This document shows, piece by piece, positions 19,029 through 28,425 of a DNA stretch of 42,703 bases. Location: the NCBI GenBank assembly GCA_030535425.1, contig JAUNHQ010000019.1, positions 1-42,703 on the forward strand, in the 5' to 3' direction. Position numbers and translations under genes: made by a program. The notes below the pieces were generated by a model. That model searched no databases. It was not told where the DNA came from and was given only the letters and a program-made list of their open reading frames with translations. Every line of letters starts with the position of its first letter. The first letter of the stretch is position 1. This stretch comes from Pseudomonadota bacterium. GTDB lineage: Bacteria > Pseudomonadota > Gammaproteobacteria > Burkholderiales > Burkholderiaceae_C.

Positions 19029-19652
19029 TCAAGCCGGGCCAGGGTGCTTCAGATCAGGCCGCACCAGCACAAAAATCAGCAAAGCCGTGAGCGCGCCCAG
19101 CGTGTCGGCCAGCATGTCTTTTTGCGCGTCCCACACGTCGCCTTGCGAGCCTAAAAACTCAATGCCCGCGTTGCCGCCTTCCAGCACGGCGTAGCCCCAT
19201 TCGATGATTTCGTACGCAGCGGCCATGCTCATGATGGCAAACAGGGCAAAACACAGCGCCACACCCAGCCCGCACAGGCGGCGGCGCAGCAGCCACTCGG
19301 CCACGGCAAAGCTGTAAAAACCAATGATGTAGTGCGCCAGCCGGTCAAAGTGGTTGCGCCCTTCGCCCAGCAGCGGGGCCAGCAGGCGGTTGCCCCAGTC
19401 AAACGGCACGTTGGCAAAGGTGTAATGCGCGCCCACCAGGTGCATGAACATCCACAGGCTCATGAGCAGGTAGGCCAGATTGCTGAAGCGAAACCAGCGG
19501 TAGCTGAGCGCCAGAGCGCCAAAGACGGCAAAGACGGGAATCACCTCTGCCCACCACACGGCGCGGTCTGCGGGCTGTATGCCCGACCACAGCGCCACGG
19601 CGGCGATCAACAGGGCCAGGGTCAGGGCAAAGGCGTGCGGGCGCAAGGACAT
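19029..19652 (-). CDS. DUF2238 (YjdF-like) inner-membrane protein
   Basis: The 207-residue membrane protein has six or so hydrophobic segments. The DUF2238 pattern is clear: YLLMSLWMFMHLVGAHYTFA, then FDRLAHYIIGFYSF, then AAYEIIEWGYAVLEGG, and FLGSQGDVWDAQKDMLADTLGA. The conserved His, Asp and Glu residues in the membrane suggest metal binding or catalysis, but no activity is known to me. The ATG at 19652 is preferred to a TTG six bases upstream. A repeat lies directly in its promoter region. Confidence 0.85.
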   Translation of the reverse strand: MSLRPHAFALTLALLIAAVALWSGIQPADRAVWWAEVIPVFAVFGALALSYRWFRFSNLAYLLMSLWMFMHLVGAHYTFANVPFDWGNRLLAPLLGEGRNHFDRLAHYIIGFYSFAVAEWLLRRRLCGLGVALCFALFAIMSMAAAYEIIEWGYAVLEGGNAGIEFLGSQGDVWDAQKDMLADTLGALTALLIFVLVRPDLKHPGPA

Positions 19653-19661
19653 GAGCAATAT

Positions 19662-19715
19662 GAATTTGATAGCAGGTTGCGCGCAATGGACGAGCGCTAG
19701 CGGCCTAAAATATGC
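19662..19715. repeat. TAGC/GCGC-type short repeat between lysE-like and DUF2238 genes
   Basis: The stretch with TTTGATAGCAGGTTGCGCGC, then GGACGAGCGCTAGCGGCC and an A-run has the pattern of a dispersed repeat that I associate with Comamonadaceae genomes. Related segments occur inside hemD (30512-30556, opposite orientation) and the LytTR regulator (28800-28840). It fills most of the 84-bp gap between two genes on the same strand. Confidence 0.55.
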
Positions 19716-19736
19716 TGAAAAAACACCTGTTGTCCA

Positions 19737-20423
19737 TCAGCGCTGGGCCTGCGCGGCGCTGTGCAGCAGCTTGGCGCCCATCAGGCCTAGCAGGGCGCCG
19801 GCCAGCTTGTCAAAGTAAAAGGCCAGCCGGCCAAACACCTGGCGCACGGGGCGGTGCGAGAGGATGAAGATGATGGCCGCGTCCCACACAAAGACCAGCG
19901 CGGTCATCCACAGGCCCAGCCCGATGCTCAGGCCCATGCCCACTTGCGGGGTGAGCACCACGGAAAACAGGCTCAGGTAAAACAGGATGTTCTTGGGGTT
20001 GGACAGGCCCGAGAGCATGCCCAGCGCGAATTCGCGCCAGAAAGAAGGCGCGGCGCGCGGCGGCTGGCCGGGCGCGCCGCTGGCGCTGGTGGGCGCAGGG
20101 TTGGCTGCGTGGATAAAGGCGTAGTCGCTTTTGCGCGCCCGCATGGCCTGCCAGGCCACGTACAGCAGAAACAGGCCGCCGCAGACTTTCAGCACCGTCA
20201 TCAGCCACAGCGAATGCGCCAGCACCGCGCCTACGCCCACCAGGCACAGCGTGATGTAAATGCCATTGGCCAGCGCAATGCCCAGCGCCACCCCCAGCGC
20301 GCGGCGGCGCGTGTTGCGTAAGGCGCTGCGCACCACCAGCAAAAAGTCAGGCCCAGGGCTAATCAGTGCCAGAAAGTGCGCGGCCACGACAGTCAGGATG
20401 ATGGGCAGGGCTTCGGTGGGCAT
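19737..20423 (-). CDS. LysE/RhtB-family amino-acid exporter
   Basis: The 228-residue protein has six predicted membrane segments and the family opening FLALISPGPDFLLVVRSALRNTRRRALGVALG. It is followed by SGLSNPKNILFYLSLFS, the second conserved block. Proteins of this family export amino acids (lysine, threonine, homoserine, leucine) or their derivatives. A loop after segment three carries about 25 extra residues (PTSASGAPGQPPRAAPS), a plausible lineage-specific expansion. The ATG at 20423 gives the standard N-terminus. A perfect inverted repeat lies 57-80 bp upstream. The substrate cannot be predicted. Confidence 0.88.
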   Translation of the reverse strand: MPTEALPIILTVVAAHFLALISPGPDFLLVVRSALRNTRRRALGVALGIALANGIYITLCLVGVGAVLAHSLWLMTVLKVCGGLFLLYVAWQAMRARKSDYAFIHAANPAPTSASGAPGQPPRAAPSFWREFALGMLSGLSNPKNILFYLSLFSVVLTPQVGMGLSIGLGLWMTALVFVWDAAIIFILSHRPVRQVFGRLAFYFDKLAGALLGLMGAKLLHSAAQAQR

Positions 20424-20473
20424 GGGTGCAGAGCAAAGGGGGGTTAGCAGTTGGCACGACCGGGAGTACGTGG

Positions 20474-20506
20474 TTTGCGGCATAGCGTACCTGGGAGCTA
20501 TGCAAA
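20474..20506 (-). promoter_or_regulatory. Inverted repeat upstream of LysE-family exporter
   Basis: GCATAGC (20480-20486) and GCTATGC (20497-20503) are perfect 7-bp arms around a 10-bp spacer. The flanks TTTGC and CAAA extend the symmetry with a 2-base offset. It lies between hpnD and the exporter start, a natural place for an operator of the exporter. Confidence 0.4.
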
Positions 20507-20536
20507 CAGGGGTAAGGGCAGCGAACCCAAGGGGGC

Positions 20537-21412
20537 TCAAAACCTGCCCAGTGCCTGCATCTTCCAGGCCAGCCACAGCTTGCGCAGCGGTGTCAGCGCA
20601 ATGCGCTGGTGCAGCACATGAAAGCCGTCGGCTTCGATCTCGCGCAGCAGGGTGCGGTAGATGCTGGCCATCATCAGCCCCGGTTTTTGCGCGCGGCGGT
20701 CGGGGGCGGGCAGCAGGGCCAGGGCTTCGTCGTAGCAGCGCTGGGCGCGATCGGCCTGAAAGCGCATGAGGGCGGCAAAGCGGTCGGAGTACACGCCGTT
20801 GAGGATCTCGTGCGCTTTCACGTCAAAGCGCTGCAGGTCTTCAATGGGCAGGTAGATGCGGCCGCGCCGGGCGTCTTCACCCACGTCGCGGATGATGTTG
20901 GTCAACTGCAGCGCCAGGCCCAGCCGGTCGGCGTATTGCGTGGTTTGCGGCTGGCTCTGGCCGAAGATGCGTGCCGAGACCTCGCCCACCACACCAGCGA
21001 CCAGGTGGCAGTAGGTTTGCAGCGCAGCAAAGTCCAGATAGCGCGTTTGCGTCAGATCCATCTGGCAGCCTTCGATCACGGCCAGCAGCTGGGCGGCTTC
21101 AATGCCGTAGTCTGCTGCGCCGGGCATGAGCGCCTGCATCACCGGGTGCGTGGGTTGGCCGGCAAAGGCGCGGCCCACCTCTGCTTGCCACCAGGCCAGC
21201 TTTTGCGCGGCCACGCCGGGGTCGGACACTTCATCGACCACGTCGTCCACCTCGCGGCAAAAGGCATAAAACGCGGTGATGGCGGCGCGGCGCGGCGGGG
21301 GCAGAAAGAGAAAGGCGTAATAAAAGCTGCTGCCTGATGCGGCGGCTTTTTGCTGAACGTAGTCTTGCGGAGATTGAAGGGCAGGGGTGCTCACGGGGGG
21401 CGATTGTCCCAT
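20537..21412 (-). CDS. hpnD: Presqualene diphosphate synthase (HpnD-type squalene/phytoene synthase)
   Basis: A 291-residue trans-isoprenyl diphosphate synthase. The two Asp-rich magnesium-binding motifs are present: CREVDDVVDE near residue 55 and LTNIIRDVGEDARRGRIYLP near 185. Length and the presence of HpnE elsewhere in the window point to HpnD, which couples two farnesyl diphosphates to presqualene diphosphate, rather than CrtB. The start MGQSPPV at 21412 was chosen because upstream sequence becomes non-homologous and overlaps the riboswitch region. No HpnC or squalene-hopene cyclase gene lies nearby. It ends 113 bp before the LysE-family gene. Confidence 0.85.
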   Translation of the reverse strand: MGQSPPVSTPALQSPQDYVQQKAAASGSSFYYAFLFLPPPRRAAITAFYAFCREVDDVVDEVSDPGVAAQKLAWWQAEVGRAFAGQPTHPVMQALMPGAADYGIEAAQLLAVIEGCQMDLTQTRYLDFAALQTYCHLVAGVVGEVSARIFGQSQPQTTQYADRLGLALQLTNIIRDVGEDARRGRIYLPIEDLQRFDVKAHEILNGVYSDRFAALMRFQADRAQRCYDEALALLPAPDRRAQKPGLMMASIYRTLLREIEADGFHVLHQRIALTPLRKLWLAWKMQALGRF

Positions 21413-21489
21413 TGCCCGTGCGCCCTGGCCGAGCGTGGGTGACGCCTGCGGCGCCCGGAACCAGGCTCTCAGTGCAATGGCAAAATCGC

Positions 21490-21708
21490 GCGCTGTCAGG
21501 AGAGTGTCCCTGGCCCATGGGGCAGGGGCCGCCGAAGGCGCAATTGTGTGAACGCTCAGGCACCAGGGACTGACGCCGCCCGCGCAAAACCTTTGACGCG
21601 CGGGCGTGCCCGGCTGGAGAGAGGCGCCGCCCGCCCCCGTGCGCGGCGCCCACCGAAGGAGCAAACGCGCATCGCCGCGTGAATCTCTCAGGTAAAGAGG
21701 ACAGCAGG
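21490..21708 (+). promoter_or_regulatory. Tandem glycine riboswitch upstream of gcvT
   Basis: Two glycine aptamers lie in series. The first (about 21490-21575) has GGAGAGTG, CCGAAGGCGCAA and CGCTCAGGCACCAGGGAC. The second (about 21608-21705) has GGAGAGAG, CCGAAGGAGCAA and CTCTCAGGTAAAGAGGAC. These are the family's conserved core blocks in the right order, separated by a short linker. Glycine binding is expected to raise expression of the glycine cleavage genes. The gcvT start is 83 bp further on. Confidence 0.93.
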
Positions 21709-21719
21709 GTTCCACCCGC

Positions 21720-21751
21720 GCGCGCCGGCGCCCTTCGGGGGCATGGCGCGC
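21720..21751 (+). promoter_or_regulatory. GC hairpin between riboswitch and gcvT
   Basis: GCGCGCC (21720-21726) pairs with GGCGCGC (21745-21751), enclosing a second stem GCGCCC-TTCG-GGGGC. There is no T-tract, so it is not an intrinsic terminator. It could be part of the expression platform or just protect the leader. The gcvT ribosome binding site (AAGGAA) lies about 25 bp downstream. Confidence 0.4.
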
Positions 21752-21791
21752 AGCGGCTCATGCACCGCGCATTGCCAAGGAACCTGCTGCC

Positions 21792-23000
21792 ATGACCGAC
21801 ATCCCACTGCTGCAAACACCCCTGCACGCCCTGCACTTGGAACTGGGCGCGCGCATGGTGCCCTTTGCCGGCTACCACATGCCCGTGCAATACCCCAGCG
21901 GCCTGATGGCCGAGCACAAGCACACGCGCACCGCCGCCGGCCTGTTTGACGTCTCGCACATGGGGCAGGTGCGCATCAGCGGCGCCGATGCCGCCGCCGC
22001 GCTGGAAAGCCTGATGCCCGTGGACGTGCAGGGCCTGGGGCTGCACAGGCAGCGCTACGGCCTGCTGCTGGATGACGAGGGCGGCATCATCGACGACCTG
22101 ATGTTCGTCAACCGGGGGGATCCGGGCGCCGCCGGGCCGTCCCAAGGCGCGAGCGCCCCCTCAGGGGGCAGCGCACCGCGTGCAGCGGCAGAGCGTGGGG
22201 GCCAAGAGTTTTTCATGATCGTCAACGGCGCCTGCAAGGCTGGTGACATGGCCCACATGCAGGCGCGCATCGGCCAGCGCTGCACCATCACCCCCTTGCC
22301 CGATCAGGCCCTGCTGGCCCTGCAAGGCCCGCAGGCCGCCACCGCCTTGCAGCGCCTGGTGCCCGGCGTGGAAAAACTCGTGTTCATGACCGGCGGTGAT
22401 TTCGGCTGGCAGGGCGCGGCGCTTTACATCACCCGCAGCGGCTACACGGGCGAAGACGGCTTTGAAATCTCCGTGCCCGCCGCGCAGGCCGAAAGCCTGG
22501 CCCGCGCCCTGCTGGCCCAGCCCGAAGTGGCCCCCATTGGCCTGGGCGCGCGCAACAGCCTGCGGCTGGAAGCGGGCTTGTGCCTGTACGGCAACGACAT
22601 CGACAGCAGCACCACCCCGGTCGAAGCGGGCCTGAACTGGGCCATGCAAAAGGTGCGCCGCACGGGTGGCGAGCGCGCAGGCGGCTTTCCCGGCGCAGCG
22701 CACGTGCTGGCCCAGCTGGACGGCAGCCAGCCCGTGCAGCGCCTGCGCGTGGGCCTGATCGCCCAAGAGCGCGTGCCCGTGCGCGAAGGCGCCGCGCTGC
22801 AAAACGCCGACGGCCAGACCATCGGCCAAGTCACCAGCGGCCTGCTCAGCCCCACGCTCAACCAACCCATTGCCCTGGGCTACGTGCAGCCCGACTGCGC
22901 CGCTGCCGGCACCCAAGTCTTTGCCCTGGTGCGCGGCAAGCCCGTGCCCATGACCGTCAGCCCCACCCCCTTTGTGCCCACGCGGTATTACCGGGGCTGA
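21792..23000 (+). CDS. gcvT: Aminomethyltransferase, glycine cleavage T protein
   Basis: T protein moves the methylene group from the lipoyl arm of H protein to tetrahydrofolate, releasing ammonia. The 402-residue protein has the full GcvT pattern: MVPFAGYHMPVQYPSGLMAEH, GLFDVSHMGQVRISG, GYTGEDGFEISVP and GLGARNSLRLEAGLCLYGND. A Gly/Ala/Ser/Pro-rich segment of about 30 residues (roughly 110-139), absent from ordinary GcvT, interrupts the stretch DLMFVNRG...EFFMIVNGACK; without it the length would be normal. Its DNA resembles a Comamonadaceae intergenic repeat. The gene sits behind a glycine riboswitch. gcvH follows only after a glycosyltransferase-like gene. Confidence 0.95.
   Translation: MTDIPLLQTPLHALHLELGARMVPFAGYHMPVQYPSGLMAEHKHTRTAAGLFDVSHMGQVRISGADAAAALESLMPVDVQGLGLHRQRYGLLLDDEGGIIDDLMFVNRGDPGAAGPSQGASAPSGGSAPRAAAERGGQEFFMIVNGACKAGDMAHMQARIGQRCTITPLPDQALLALQGPQAATALQRLVPGVEKLVFMTGGDFGWQGAALYITRSGYTGEDGFEISVPAAQAESLARALLAQPEVAPIGLGARNSLRLEAGLCLYGNDIDSSTTPVEAGLNWAMQKVRRTGGERAGGFPGAAHVLAQLDGSQPVQRLRVGLIAQERVPVREGAALQNADGQTIGQVTSGLLSPTLNQPIALGYVQPDCAAAGTQVFALVRGKPVPMTVSPTPFVPTRYYRG
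22122..22208 (+). repeat. Repeat-derived segment inserted in frame in gcvT
   Basis: The stretch with GCCGGGCCGTCCCAAGGCGC, GAGCGCCCCCTCAGGGGGCA and AGCGGCAGAGCGTGGGGGC has the pattern of a GC-rich palindromic element I know from between genes in Comamonadaceae. Here it reads through in the gcvT frame as a low-complexity GAAGPSQGASAPSGG-like peptide. The central CCCCCT/AGGGGG forms a hairpin. Confidence 0.65.
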
Positions 23001-23053
23001 AAGACCAACTGCTTGTAGTGCCATCTACCTGCAGTCACACGCCTTCTTAACCC

Positions 23054-25018
23054 ATGTCCTTGTTCAAGAAACTATTTGGTATCCGCCAGTCATCTGCTGA
23101 TAAGCCCGCTGTTGTGCAGCCTGCCCTGTCGCTCGCTATGCCGTCTGCGACACCGTCCACGCCGGATAGCGCACGCCAAGCCGATGCTTGCATTGCCGAG
23201 GGTAATGCGTTGGAAGACGCGGGTGATCTGACAGGCGCTATCAGACAGTACCGCAAGGCACTGACGCTGGCACCAGGCTATTGGTCTGCCTGGCTCAATC
23301 TGGGCATTGCCTACCAGGCGCAGGGCAATCATGGGCAGGCGCTGGAGATGTTTGAGGCCGCTTACGACGCCAATCCGGCGCATCACTTACCTGCCTACAA
23401 CTTGGCGCGTCATTTAAGTCAAACATCTGGGCATGCTGTGCGATGCGCCGATCTTTTGGAGCAAGCCTTGCGAGCCAAGCCTGATTTCTTTCAGGCACTG
23501 GTGCTGTTAGCTGATGTGCGTGCGGAACATGGGCAAAGGCAGCAGGCCATTGAACTGCTGCAACAGGCGCTGGCGCTGGCACCTGAGCATCCTGGTGTGC
23601 TGCAAAACCTGGCTACCTATCTTCAGCAATCCGGCCAGATCGACCGTGCCATTGAAGTGCTGCAATCGATCAGCAAGCCATCTGCCAGTGTGCTAGCTAG
23701 CCTGGGTCAAGCGTTGCGTGATCGCGGACAAGTTTCTCAGGCGCTTACCCTACTGGAAAAAGCGGCAGCTGCAGATAGCCGTCATTTGAGCGCCTATCTG
23801 ATGACGCTGCTGTTTTCGCCTGATTTTTCCCCTGAGCAGATTCGGCAGGCGCATGAGCGCGTCAATGCCGCGTTGCCTGCGGTTGAGAAAGTTCCGGTGC
23901 CTTTTATGCCAGACGCCTCTGGCTCTGACGGGCGGAGGCTGCGCATCGGCTTTTTGTCGCCCGACCTGCGCGCGCACTCTGTGGCTTACTTCATTGAGCC
24001 GCTGCTCACCCATCTGGACCGGCAGCACATTGAGGTTTTTCTGTATTCAGCCACCCATCGCCCGGACAGCATCACCGCGCGCCTGAGCGGTTTGGCCGAG
24101 CACTGGCGTGACCTGCGCGCCGTGAGTGCAGAACAAGCCGCAGCGCAGATCAAGAGTGACGGCATCACTATCCTGATCGACTTGGCTGGCCACAGCTCAG
24201 ATCACCGGCTGGACGTGCTTGCCCTCAAGCCCACGCCGATCTTGGCCACCTGGCTGGGCTACCTGGGCACGACGGGTTTGCGCACGGTGGACTTTCGCAT
24301 CGTCGATACACTGACAGACCCGCCCGGCATGACCGAGGGCGAGCACACCGAACGCCTGATCCGCATGGAAGCACCACAGTGGTGTTACCAGCCACAAGAG
24401 CACACTCCCGCCGTCGCGCCTGCGCCGAAGGAGCGCAATGGCTATGTCACCTTTGGCTCTTTTAACCAGTGCGGCAAGCTCAGCGCCCCCTGTCTGGCCC
24501 TTTGGGCAAGTGTGCTGGCCGCCGTGCCCCAAAGTCGCTTGTTACTGGCTGCCGTGCCCGAAGGCATGGCGCGTGAGCGCATTCAGCGCATCATGAGCGA
24601 AGCTGGCATTGCCGCTGAACGCCTGCTGTTTTACCCGCGAACCGACTGGCAGCAGTACTTTCACTTGTACGGCCAGGCCGACATTGCCCTGGACTCCTGG
24701 CCCTATACCGGCGCCACTACCTTGTGCGATGCCCTGATGATGGGCGTGCCTGTCATCAGTTTGGCAGGGAGGCGCTCTGTTAGCCGCAGCGGTGCCAGCC
24801 TGCTGGCCAGCCTAGGGCACCCCGAGTGGGTTGCTGCGGACGAGCAAAGCTTCGTACGCATTGCCACTGAGTTGGCGCGCCAGCCAGCCACGCTGGCCCA
24901 AAGACAAGCCCTGCGCGAGCAGTTTTTGCATTCCCCTCTGACCAACGGCTCCGACTTTGCCTGGCGCTTTGCAGGTGCGCTGCGGCAGATGCTGGCGGTG
25001 CACAACGCCTCCTGTTGA
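23054..25018 (+). CDS. TPR-containing O-GlcNAc-transferase-like (SPINDLY-type) glycosyltransferase
   Basis: The 654-residue protein carries tetratricopeptide repeats in the first part (about 45-270; for example AGDLTGAIRQYRKALTLAPGYWSAW). A GT41-type catalytic region follows (about 295-645): RIGFLSPDLRAHSVAYFIEPLL, ILIDLAGHSSDHRLDVLALK, ATWLGYLGTTG, and near the end DIALDSWPYTGATTLCDALMMGVPVIS. Bacterial members glycosylate proteins, for example adhesins or flagellins, or sugars of unknown kind. It lies between gcvT (53 bp) and gcvH (36 bp), where it has no metabolic link. Its first half is less GC-biased than the neighbours. No good ribosome binding site precedes the ATG. Confidence 0.87.
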   Translation: MSLFKKLFGIRQSSADKPAVVQPALSLAMPSATPSTPDSARQADACIAEGNALEDAGDLTGAIRQYRKALTLAPGYWSAWLNLGIAYQAQGNHGQALEMFEAAYDANPAHHLPAYNLARHLSQTSGHAVRCADLLEQALRAKPDFFQALVLLADVRAEHGQRQQAIELLQQALALAPEHPGVLQNLATYLQQSGQIDRAIEVLQSISKPSASVLASLGQALRDRGQVSQALTLLEKAAAADSRHLSAYLMTLLFSPDFSPEQIRQAHERVNAALPAVEKVPVPFMPDASGSDGRRLRIGFLSPDLRAHSVAYFIEPLLTHLDRQHIEVFLYSATHRPDSITARLSGLAEHWRDLRAVSAEQAAAQIKSDGITILIDLAGHSSDHRLDVLALKPTPILATWLGYLGTTGLRTVDFRIVDTLTDPPGMTEGEHTERLIRMEAPQWCYQPQEHTPAVAPAPKERNGYVTFGSFNQCGKLSAPCLALWASVLAAVPQSRLLLAAVPEGMARERIQRIMSEAGIAAERLLFYPRTDWQQYFHLYGQADIALDSWPYTGATTLCDALMMGVPVISLAGRRSVSRSGASLLASLGHPEWVAADEQSFVRIATELARQPATLAQRQALREQFLHSPLTNGSDFAWRFAGALRQMLAVHNASC

Positions 25019-25054
25019 TGACTCTTTTCCTCACCTTTTTCAAAGGAACGTTCC

Positions 25055-25423
25055 ATGACCCTGTACTACACCCCCGAGCACGAATGGCTGAAGGTAGAAG
25101 GCGACACCGCCACCGTCGGCATTACGCAGCACGCGCAGGACGCGCTGGGCGACGTGGTGTTTGTCGAGCTGCCTGAAGTGGGCCGCAGCTACGCGCAAAA
25201 AGACACCGCTGGCGTGGTGGAAAGCGTGAAAGCTGCCGCCGATGTGTACATGCCCGTGACCGGCGAAGTGCTGCAAGTTAACGAAGCGCTGCGCGCCGAT
25301 CCCAGTCTGGCCAACAGCGACCCCATGGGCGCGGGCTGGTTCTTCAAGATCAAGCTGGCCAGCCCTGAGCAACTGGCCGAGCTGATGGACGCCGCCGCCT
25401 ACGAAGTGCTGACCCAGGGCTGA
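25055..25423 (+). CDS. gcvH: Glycine cleavage system H protein
   Basis: The 122-residue lipoyl carrier shuttles the aminomethyl intermediate among the P, T and L proteins. The lipoylation motif [20 protein letters not shown] places the modified lysine near residue 59. Opening [21 protein letters not shown] and closing [21 protein letters not shown] are intact, so the protein is complete. AAAGGAAC precedes the ATG. It is separated from gcvT by the glycosyltransferase gene but probably still read from the riboswitch promoter. gcvP, which normally follows, is not here; a repeat and terminators come next. Confidence 0.97.
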   Translation: MTLYYTPEHEWLKVEGDTATVGITQHAQDALGDVVFVELPEVGRSYAQKDTAGVVESVKAAADVYMPVTGEVLQVNEALRADPSLANSDPMGAGWFFKIKLASPEQLAELMDAAAYEVLTQG

Positions 25424-25476
25424 GCGCCTTGGCGCATGGCCGGGCTGACCTGGGTTCGGCGTGGGTGGTTATTGAT

Positions 25477-25532
25477 AAAAAATGCCATTCCCGCTTTGTT
25501 GGTGCGGGGTTGAAGCTATAAATACCATAGCT
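25477..25532 (+). repeat. 57-bp-type intergenic repeat, divergent copy D
   Basis: AAAAAATGCCATT, a middle part with CGC and GCG blocks, then GAAGCTATAAATA and a final TAGC match the layout of the copies at 2804, 35609 and 38408, but the centre differs. It lies 53 bp after the gcvH stop. Confidence 0.5.
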
Positions 25533-25560
25533 TTCATTTTGTGCCTGGCAAGGGTTTGGT

Positions 25561-25620
25561 ATGGCACTGCCCGCTACGGGCTGTGCCATGTTGGCGGCTG
25601 GAGGCCGCCTTTTCTTTTTT
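25561..25620 (+). terminator. Terminator region after gcvH
   Basis: A long hairpin (25561-25589, ATGGCACTGCCCG/CGGGCTGTGCCAT, one mismatch, CTA loop) is followed by a second stem GGCGGC-TGGAG-GCCGCC (25593-25609) and TTTTCTTTTTT. The second is a classic intrinsic terminator for the plus-strand gcvT-gcvH unit. Confidence 0.8.
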
Positions 25621-25637
25621 CAGGTGGTCGTCAAGGC

Positions 25638-27074
<1,437 letters not shown>

Positions 27075-27369
27075 AAAGGGGGCAAAGCAAAGAAAGGAAG
27101 GCCAAGAACGCCCTGGTCGCAAAGCCTGGGACGAACCCGGCGACAAACGGCAGCCCTTGGCGGATGAACGCAGCCGCCACCTGCCTACACTGCATGGCCA
27201 GAAAGACAAGCCTTGCAGCAAGCCGCCGGCAGGCGGCCCACAAGCCGGTCATTTCAGGGTTGCCGTGGCCCTTGGGGGGCGGGCGCGGCTTGGGGTGATC
27301 TGCACCGCCTTGGGCCGTGGCCAAAGGCAGTTGGCCGGCTGGCTCAGGCGGAATGCTCAGGGGGATGGC

Positions 27370-28425
27370 ATGAACGACTCGCAAATTTTATCGACCTTCG
27401 CTGACCGCAAGCGCGCGCGCGCGCCGGCCAAGGCCGCGCCGGTGCTGGTGTTTGACGCCTGCCAGGCGGGCGTGATCCTGCGCGCCGTGCTGTACGTGGA
27501 AGCGGTGGTGGCGGTGGCGCTGATGTACGTCAGCACCGGCCTGACCGACTGGGCCATGCGCGTGGCCGTGACCACGGGCGGGGCGCTGCCGGCCACGCTG
27601 CTGTGGCTGGTGGCGGGCTGCGCGCTCAAGCGGCCCATTGCCCGCCTGCCCTGGCCGGCGCAGGTGGCCACGGGGGTCGGCCTGGGCGCGCTGGCGGGCC
27701 TGTATGGCTGCGCCATGCTGGCGCTGCTGGGGCTGGTGGCGCCGCCGCCCTGGGTGGCCAGCGCCTTTACCGGCGCGCTGCTGGCATCGGGCCTGGTGGC
27801 CGGGCTGCTGTGGCGCGTGCGCGGGCGCACCCCGGCGGCCACCGCCGCCCGCCTGGCCGAGCTGCAATCGCGCATCCGCCCGCACTTTCTGTTCAACACC
27901 CTCAACACCGCCATTGCCCTGGTGCGCGAAGAGCCGCGCAAGGCCGAACGCATTCTGGAGGACTTGTCCGACCTGTTTCGCCACGCCCTGGCCGAAGACC
28001 GGGGCAGCTCCAGTCTGGGGCAAGAGATCGAGCTGGCGCGGCGCTACCTGGAGATCGAGCAAATGCGCTTTGGCCCGCGCCTGCGCGTGGAATGGGCGCT
28101 GGACGAACGCGTGCATGGCGCGCGGCTACCGCCGCTGATCTTGCAGCCGCTGGTGGAAAACGCCGTCAAGCACGGCGTAGAGCCCAGCCCCCAGGGCGCG
28201 CAGCTGCGCATCTCCACCCAGCGGCGCGGGCAGATGGCGCTCATCAAAGTCACCAACACCGTGCCCGCCGGCCAGGGCCATGCGGGCCACGGCATTGCGC
28301 TGGACAACGTGCGCAACCGCTTGCGCCTGCTGCACGACTTGCACGGCGGCTTTCGCACCGCGCTGGTCGATGGGGTGTACCAGGCCCGCATCGAAGTGCC
28401 CCTCAAAAGCGATGAACGCACATGA
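27370..28425 (+). CDS. LytS/AlgZ-type sensor histidine kinase
   Basis: A 351-residue membrane kinase. Four or so hydrophobic segments (about 35-150) precede a His_kinase domain: LQSRIRPHFLFNTLNTAIALVREEP with the phospho-accepting His at 172, then LPPLILQPLVENAVKHGVEP, the N box of the ATPase, and GHGIALDNVRNRLRLLH as G box. It lacks a canonical periplasmic sensor domain. The start at 27370 follows an AGGGGG-type site. It overlaps the next gene, a LytTR regulator, by four bases (ATGA), so the two form a two-component system of the AlgZ-AlgR type. The signal is unknown. Confidence 0.92.
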   Translation: MNDSQILSTFADRKRARAPAKAAPVLVFDACQAGVILRAVLYVEAVVAVALMYVSTGLTDWAMRVAVTTGGALPATLLWLVAGCALKRPIARLPWPAQVATGVGLGALAGLYGCAMLALLGLVAPPPWVASAFTGALLASGLVAGLLWRVRGRTPAATAARLAELQSRIRPHFLFNTLNTAIALVREEPRKAERILEDLSDLFRHALAEDRGSSSLGQEIELARRYLEIEQMRFGPRLRVEWALDERVHGARLPPLILQPLVENAVKHGVEPSPQGAQLRISTQRRGQMALIKVTNTVPAGQGHAGHGIALDNVRNRLRLLHDLHGGFRTALVDGVYQARIEVPLKSDERT

